Below are positions 5,776 to 9,738 of a stretch of DNA of 9,738 bases, piece by piece. The notes beneath the pieces were generated by a model. The model was given only the letters and a program-made list of their open reading frames with translations, did no database searches and was not told where the DNA came from. Numbering within the stretch: position 1 is the stretch's first letter; each line of letters starts with the position of its first letter. The position numbers and the translations under genes were made by a program. Source of the stretch: an uncultured Marinosulfonomonas sp. (GTDB lineage Bacteria > Pseudomonadota > Alphaproteobacteria > Rhodobacterales > Rhodobacteraceae); the NCBI GenBank assembly GCA_947311455.1, contig CAMZKY010000081.1:1-9738 (forward strand), written 5' to 3'.

Positions 5776-5937
5776 GCCGGGCTCATTGACTGTTTGGATA
5801 AGGTCGCTTGCGTTGTGCTTGTGGCCTTTTCCTTTGGTGACATCTGAATGGATAGTGTTCTCCATCTTGTAATATTTGCTGGAATAATCGGAAAAGTTTT
5901 GGCAAGCTGGCAATATATCCGAAAACAGGAGAATTGA
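5776..5937 (+). other. Spacer before phoH
   Basis: These 162 bases hold no gene I can support. TTGACT at 5786-5791 is a good -35 but has no matching -10 at 16-19 nt. A short repeat, TGGCAA-GC-TGGCAA, lies at about 5900-5913. No intrinsic terminator is visible after the lipoprotein gene, so read-through into phoH is possible. Confidence 0.4.
5927..5931 (+). promoter_or_regulatory. Ribosome binding site fixing the phoH TTG start
   Basis: AGGAG, a 6-nt spacer and TTG at 5938. Another TTG at 5934 is out of frame, and no in-frame ATG exists before the conserved N-terminal domain. Confidence 0.7.
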
Positions 5938-6945
5938 TTGGGGATTCGAAAAATTACGCCGTATGAATTGTCTGAGGCGGTGCAGAAGCAAATTGAATTT
6001 CAAGACAATCGTTTTTTAATAGATCTTTGCGGAGAGTATGACCGTAACCTTGCCCATATCGAAAATGTGCTTTCTGTTCAGATATTACGTCAAGGAAACC
6101 AACTGACTCTGATCGGTGAAGCCGGCAGTATCGAGCGCGCGGCGATGATTTTGAACGCGGTCTATTTGCGGGTCGAAAATGGTGGGGCGGTGACCATTGC
6201 CGATATTGACGGAGAAATCCGCACCGGCAGCAATACAAGCGACATCAGCCCACGCAATGGTGCGCAGTTGGAGAAGTTCAAAGGCGGCAAGGTGGAAATC
6301 AAGACCCGCAAAAAAGTGATTTTACCACGCACCGAGGCACAAAACGCCTATGTGAAATCTTTGTTTGAAAACGAACTGGTGTTTGGTATTGGCCCAGCGG
6401 GTACCGGCAAAACATACCTTGCTGTTGCGGTCGGGGTGAACCTTTTCTTGGGCGGGCATGTGGATCGAATTATCTTAAGCCGACCTGCCGTTGAAGCTGG
6501 CGAACGTTTGGGCTTTTTGCCAGGCGATCTGAAAGACAAAGTCGATCCTTTTATGCAGCCGCTTTACGATGCACTGGGCGATTTTTTACCTGGCAAGCAA
6601 GTCGCTAAATTGATCGAGGATAAGCATATTGAAATTGCGCCGCTAGCATTTATGCGAGGGCGCACATTATCAAACGCGTTTGTTGTTTTGGACGAGGCAC
6701 AGAATGCCACCACGATGCAAATGAAAATGTTCCTGACCCGTTTGGGCAAAGGCAGCCGCATGGTGATTACCGGCGATCGTAGTCAAGTGGATTTACCACG
6801 CGGCGTGACCAGTGGTTTACATGAAGCCGAACGTTTGTTGAAAGATATTGATAAGATCGAATTCAATTATTTCACTTCCAAAGACGTTGTCCGTCATCCT
6901 CTTGTTGCGAAAATAATCGAAGCGTATGAATCTGATGCAACCTAA
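5938..6945 (+). CDS. ybeZ: PhoH-like ATPase (YbeZ)
   Basis: PhoH-like proteins of this 335-residue type are cytoplasmic P-loop NTPases related to helicase cores. In E. coli YbeZ interacts with YbeY and has been linked to RNA metabolism and rRNA maturation. Residues 19-90 form the N-terminal domain, with F-P/Q-D-N-R, L-C-G-E-Y-D-R-N-L at 30-38 and a KH-like part. The ATPase domain has Walker A G-P-A-G-T-G-K-T (152-159), S-R-P-A-V-E-A-G-E-R-L-G-F-L-P-G-D (181-197), Walker B V-V-L-D-E-A-Q-N (249-256) and T-G-D-R-S-Q-V-D-L-P (278-287). The start is TTG, set by AGGAG 6 nt upstream. The 3' end overlaps ybeY by 20 nt, which points to coupled translation. The symbol phoH is also used for this family. 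Confidence 0.95.
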   Translation: MGIRKITPYELSEAVQKQIEFQDNRFLIDLCGEYDRNLAHIENVLSVQILRQGNQLTLIGEAGSIERAAMILNAVYLRVENGGAVTIADIDGEIRTGSNTSDISPRNGAQLEKFKGGKVEIKTRKKVILPRTEAQNAYVKSLFENELVFGIGPAGTGKTYLAVAVGVNLFLGGHVDRIILSRPAVEAGERLGFLPGDLKDKVDPFMQPLYDALGDFLPGKQVAKLIEDKHIEIAPLAFMRGRTLSNAFVVLDEAQNATTMQMKMFLTRLGKGSRMVITGDRSQVDLPRGVTSGLHEAERLLKDIDKIEFNYFTSKDVVRHPLVAKIIEAYESDAT

Positions 6946-7456
6946 ATTTGTCGATGTTGTCATCGATGATCCACGCTGGAACAATGTGGATCTGGAAATG
7001 TTGGCCAGCCATGCCTCGGTGGCGGTGCTGGAATGTTTAGACATGCCTGTTACCGGTTACGAGATCAGCTTGCTGGGCTGTGATGATGCGCGGATTGCAG
7101 CATTAAATCAGGAATTTCGCAAAGCCGAGCGCGCAACTAATGTATTGTCGTGGCCGTCTGAGGAAAGATCAAATCCTGGAAACCGTCCGATCCCACCGAA
7201 GCTTGATACAAACGGATTTCCAACCGAATTGGGCGATATCGCCATTTCCTATGATACTTGCATGAAAGAAGCCGCGGAATTTGGTAAAGAGTTAAATCAT
7301 CATGTCACACACTTACTTGTTCATGCGGTGTTACATCTTTTGGGTTATGATCACATTATTGCGCAAGATGCCGCCATAATGGAGGCGATAGAGGTGGAAA
7401 TCCTTGGCAAGATGGGTATTCCAGACCCATATACTGTAGTAAGTGTGAAAAACTAA
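6926..7456 (+). CDS. ybeY: Endoribonuclease/rRNA maturation factor YbeY
   Basis: YbeY is a conserved metal-dependent endoribonuclease involved in 16S rRNA 3'-end maturation and 70S ribosome quality control. The 176 residues show the family signature His133-x3-His137-x5-His143 (H-A-V-L-H-L-L-G-Y-D-H), whose three histidines hold the metal. The upstream motif R-K-A-E-R-A-T-N-V-L-S-W-P (65-77) and G-D-I-A-I-S (103-108) are also typical. ATG at 6926 lies inside phoH. ATG at 6935 would shorten the protein by three residues and cannot be excluded. corC follows after 19 nt. Confidence 0.96.
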   Translation: MNLMQPKFVDVVIDDPRWNNVDLEMLASHASVAVLECLDMPVTGYEISLLGCDDARIAALNQEFRKAERATNVLSWPSEERSNPGNRPIPPKLDTNGFPTELGDIAISYDTCMKEAAEFGKELNHHVTHLLVHAVLHLLGYDHIIAQDAAIMEAIEVEILGKMGIPDPYTVVSVKN

Positions 7457-7475
7457 TTATTCTCGGAAAGGGACG

Positions 7476-8357
7476 ATGGGCGATACAAAAGACGGATCCT
7501 CTAACGCGGCGCAAAGCGCGCAAGACAGAGAGACAAAACAAGAGCGCGGTTTTTGGCACAGAATTGTCAGTGCGCTTAGCCCATCAGATGCGGGTGAAGA
7601 GCCGGTTTCGGAATATTCGGGTGTCGCTGCACCTGATACGGGGTTGCGCGGGATGTCGAACCTGCGCCGAATGCGTCTGGAAGACGTAGCAACTCCAAAA
7701 GCCGAGATCGTTTCGGCCCCACATGAAATTAAAAAAGAAGACCTTGTCTCGTTGTTTCGTGATAGTGGCTTAACACGAATTCCAATCTACAAAGGCACGC
7801 TGGATACGCCAATCGGGATGATCCATCTAAAAGATTTTGCCTTGAAACACGGATTTAATGGAAATAGCGGGCAGTTTAGCCTGAAGAAAATGCTACGCGA
7901 GGTTCTTTTTGCCCCGCCTTCCATGCCGATCGGTGTGTTGCTTCAGAAAATGCAGGCTGATCGCATCCACATGGCATTGGTGATTGACGAATACGGTGGC
8001 GTCGACGGGCTTGTAACAATCGAAGATCTGATCGAACAAGTAATCGGTGAAATCGAAGATGAACACGATATTGATGAAGACCAGCATTGGATCAAAGAAA
8101 GTGACACCTGTTATCTTGTTCAGGCGCGCGCGCCCTTAGACGAATTTGAAGCCGAAATCGGAATTCAATTGACGCCGGAAGATGAAGATGACGATATTGA
8201 TACGGTTGGGGGTTTGGTTTTTCTGCTTGCAGGGCACGTGCCTGCGCGCGGCGAAGTAATTATTCATCCTGACGGTGTAGAAATCGAAGTTGTCGAAGCA
8301 GACCCGCGCAGATTGAAACGTTTGCGTGTGCGTCTTTCTGGCGATGCGCGTGAATAG
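7476..8357 (+). CDS. corC: CorC/HlyC-type CBS domain protein (YbeX)
   Basis: This 293-residue protein has the size and plan of E. coli YbeX/CorC. It has a variable, charged N-terminus (1-65), a CBS pair (about 67-124 and 137-193, with V-I-D-E-Y-G-G-V-D-G-L-V-T-I-E-D-L-I at 169-186), and a CorC_HlyC transporter-associated domain (207-287). It has no membrane-spanning DUF21 domain, so it is cytosolic. CorC was named for a role in magnesium/cobalt efflux with CorA. Adenine nucleotide binding by the CBS pair is family knowledge, and a link to ribosome function has been proposed for YbeX. The acidic run at 234-242 is notable. GGAAAGGG sits immediately upstream of the ATG. The 3' end overlaps the lnt start by 14 nt. 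Older annotations call such proteins hemolysins, which is misleading. Confidence 0.94.
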   Translation: MGDTKDGSSNAAQSAQDRETKQERGFWHRIVSALSPSDAGEEPVSEYSGVAAPDTGLRGMSNLRRMRLEDVATPKAEIVSAPHEIKKEDLVSLFRDSGLTRIPIYKGTLDTPIGMIHLKDFALKHGFNGNSGQFSLKKMLREVLFAPPSMPIGVLLQKMQADRIHMALVIDEYGGVDGLVTIEDLIEQVIGEIEDEHDIDEDQHWIKESDTCYLVQARAPLDEFEAEIGIQLTPEDEDDDIDTVGGLVFLLAGHVPARGEVIIHPDGVEIEVVEADPRRLKRLRVRLSGDARE

Positions 8358-9738
8358 GCTTGCGTTGGCGCTCTCTACGCTAAGCACACGAAACCGCGTG
8401 TTTTTCGGAGTTCTTTTCGGGATGTTGATAGGGCTTGGGCAAAGCCCATTTTCATTGGTGCCAATTTCCGCTGTTGGGTTGTTCCTAAGTTTTGTTTTGT
8501 TTGAAACTGCTAAAACCTCCAAACAAGCTATGTTGCTCGGTTGGGGCGTCGGTGTTGGATATTTCGGTTTGGTTTTATCCTGGATCGTCGAGCCATTCTT
8601 GATTGATGCGGCGCGCTATGCGTGGATGTCGCCATTTGCCTTGGTTGGTATGGCGGGGGGCATGGCGTTGTTTTGGGGGGCTGCATTTGGGCTGGCGCGC
8701 CATTTTGGTGGGCCTTTTGCTTTAGTTGTATTCTGGACGATTGGCGAGCTTACACGAACATATATTTTAACCGGATTTCCATGGGGCCTATTGGCCTACA
8801 TTTGGCTGGATTATGGGCTGGATCAATGGGTGGCATTCATTGGGCCGCATGGCCTGACATTTTTAACATTATTATTCATATGGGTGCTTTATCGCGCGAT
8901 CTATCACCCAAAGCGGCTTTTTTGGGTGCCCTTGGTTTTAGCTCTATTTGGCGGCACGGTGGTGTTTGGCTTTGCACGCGCTGATTTTTATTGGGTATCT
9001 GACAATCCAGAGGAACGTTTGGCTCAGCGCCCAATCGTGCGATTGATCCAGCCAAATGCACCGCAGAATAAAAAATGGAAACCTGAATATCTATATGACT
9101 ACTTTAGCCAAAACTTGGAATTTACCGCGGCCCAATCGTCGCAAAAGCCTGATCTTATCATTTGGCCTGAAACGGCCGTGCCATTTTTGTTAAACCGCGC
9201 AGATGATGTGCTAAAATCTATATCTAACGCTGCCAATGATACGCCTGTGATATTTGGCATCCAACGGCAAGATGAACACAGATATCTCAATTCTTTAGTG
9301 CTGTTGGATAAGAACGGCAAAGTTGTTGATATCTATGACAAAAGCCACCTCGTGCCTTTTGGCGAATATGCCCCCGGAGGTAAAATTGCCTCCACTTTGG
9401 GATTTAAAGGCCTCGCTGCCAATGATGGATATGCCTTTGGGCAAGGCGATGGTTTGCGTGTTTTAACCCTTGAAAAATTCGGTCAGTTTTTACCGCTGAT
9501 CTGTTACGAGGCGATCTTTCCGCAAGATATCGCAGCGGCAGATGCAAACCCAGATTGGCTACTGCATATTACCAATGACGCATGGTTTGGTTCGTTTTCA
9601 GGCCCTTATCAACATTTAGCGCAAGCGCGTTTCCGTGCGATTGAACAAGGTGTGCCTTTGATCCGCGCAGCCAATACAGGCGTTTCAGCGGTAATAGATG
9701 CGCGTGGAAACATTGTGGCATCGCTTGATTTGGGTGTC
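8344..9738 (+). CDS. lnt: Apolipoprotein N-acyltransferase (3' end outside window)
   Basis: Lnt transfers an acyl chain from a phospholipid to the N-terminal Cys of diacylglyceryl-lipoproteins, the last maturation step, at the periplasmic face of the inner membrane. The 465 codons present are open to the window edge. The N-terminal half (about 20-215) is a series of hydrophobic segments; the nitrilase-like domain begins near 245. The catalytic triad is visible: Glu276 in W-P-E-T-A-V-P-F, Lys333 in Y-D-K-S-H-L-V-P-F-G-E-Y, and Cys387 in I-C-Y-E-A-I-F. Glu341 and Glu389 match further active-site residues of E. coli Lnt. N-D-A-W-F-G and R-A-A-N-T-G-V-S-A follow. ATG at 8344 overlaps corC; GTG at 8350 is an alternative start. 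Only the last part, probably one TM helix, is missing. The lipoprotein encoded at 5488-5775 is a likely substrate. Confidence 0.96.
   Translation, partial: MRVNRLALALSTLSTRNRVFFGVLFGMLIGLGQSPFSLVPISAVGLFLSFVLFETAKTSKQAMLLGWGVGVGYFGLVLSWIVEPFLIDAARYAWMSPFALVGMAGGMALFWGAAFGLARHFGGPFALVVFWTIGELTRTYILTGFPWGLLAYIWLDYGLDQWVAFIGPHGLTFLTLLFIWVLYRAIYHPKRLFWVPLVLALFGGTVVFGFARADFYWVSDNPEERLAQRPIVRLIQPNAPQNKKWKPEYLYDYFSQNLEFTAAQSSQKPDLIIWPETAVPFLLNRADDVLKSISNAANDTPVIFGIQRQDEHRYLNSLVLLDKNGKVVDIYDKSHLVPFGEYAPGGKIASTLGFKGLAANDGYAFGQGDGLRVLTLEKFGQFLPLICYEAIFPQDIAAADANPDWLLHITNDAWFGSFSGPYQHLAQARFRAIEQGVPLIRAANTGVSAVIDARGNIVASLDLGV

Noticed and set aside
5786..5814. TTGACT as a promoter for phoH
   Set aside because: The -35 is good but no acceptable -10 lies 16-19 nt downstream.
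8622..8984. 120-codon plus-strand frame inside lnt
   Set aside because: It is a shadow of the lnt frame, which has clear family motifs and is open from 8344 to the window edge.

Overview
The window looks like chromosomal DNA of a marine-type alphaproteobacterium, most likely Rhodobacterales with modest GC for that group. This rests on the family resemblance of NnrU, MiaB, PhoH and CorC and on the operon layout, all by reading; no database search was run.

Layout, left to right. Positions 1-316 carry no convincing gene but hold a large, nearly perfect palindromic element (about 21-120). A divergent pair follows: an NnrU-family membrane protein (minus strand) and a GFA/CENP-V-type zinc-binding gene (plus strand). 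The GFA gene is broken by an exact 20-bp tandem duplication. Next is a two-domain universal stress protein with a convincing Crp/Fnr-type box and an extended -10 upstream. It converges through a shared stem-loop on a minus-strand gene of uncertain function, which resembles a glycosyltransferase-like fold lacking its DxD motif. Divergent from that gene starts miaB.

From miaB to the right edge the window holds the ancient cluster miaB - phoH(ybeZ) - ybeY - corC(ybeX) - lnt, known from E. coli and many proteobacteria. It joins tRNA modification, rRNA maturation/RNA metabolism and lipoprotein maturation. Here it is interrupted between miaB and phoH by a two-gene envelope cassette. The first gene is a secreted OmpA-domain protein, the second a small lipoprotein. 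Both carry the same 34-residue cysteine-bounded module (GIW-D-P-x-G-C-x-H-W ... D-D-G-V-E-G-Y ... P-V-C), alignable without gaps. The cassette has its own leader, with three dyads spaced about 41-44 bp apart, a candidate promoter and a 5' UTR hairpin. phoH, ybeY, corC and lnt are tightly packed or overlapping and look like one transcription unit; lnt runs off the right end with its catalytic Glu, Lys and Cys already present.

The most distinctive observations are the paired OmpA/lipoprotein cassette with its shared module, the fresh-looking duplication that inactivates the GFA gene, the palindromic element at the left edge, and the Fnr-type promoter of the stress protein. I saw no CRISPR array, tRNA, rRNA, insertion sequence or phage gene.
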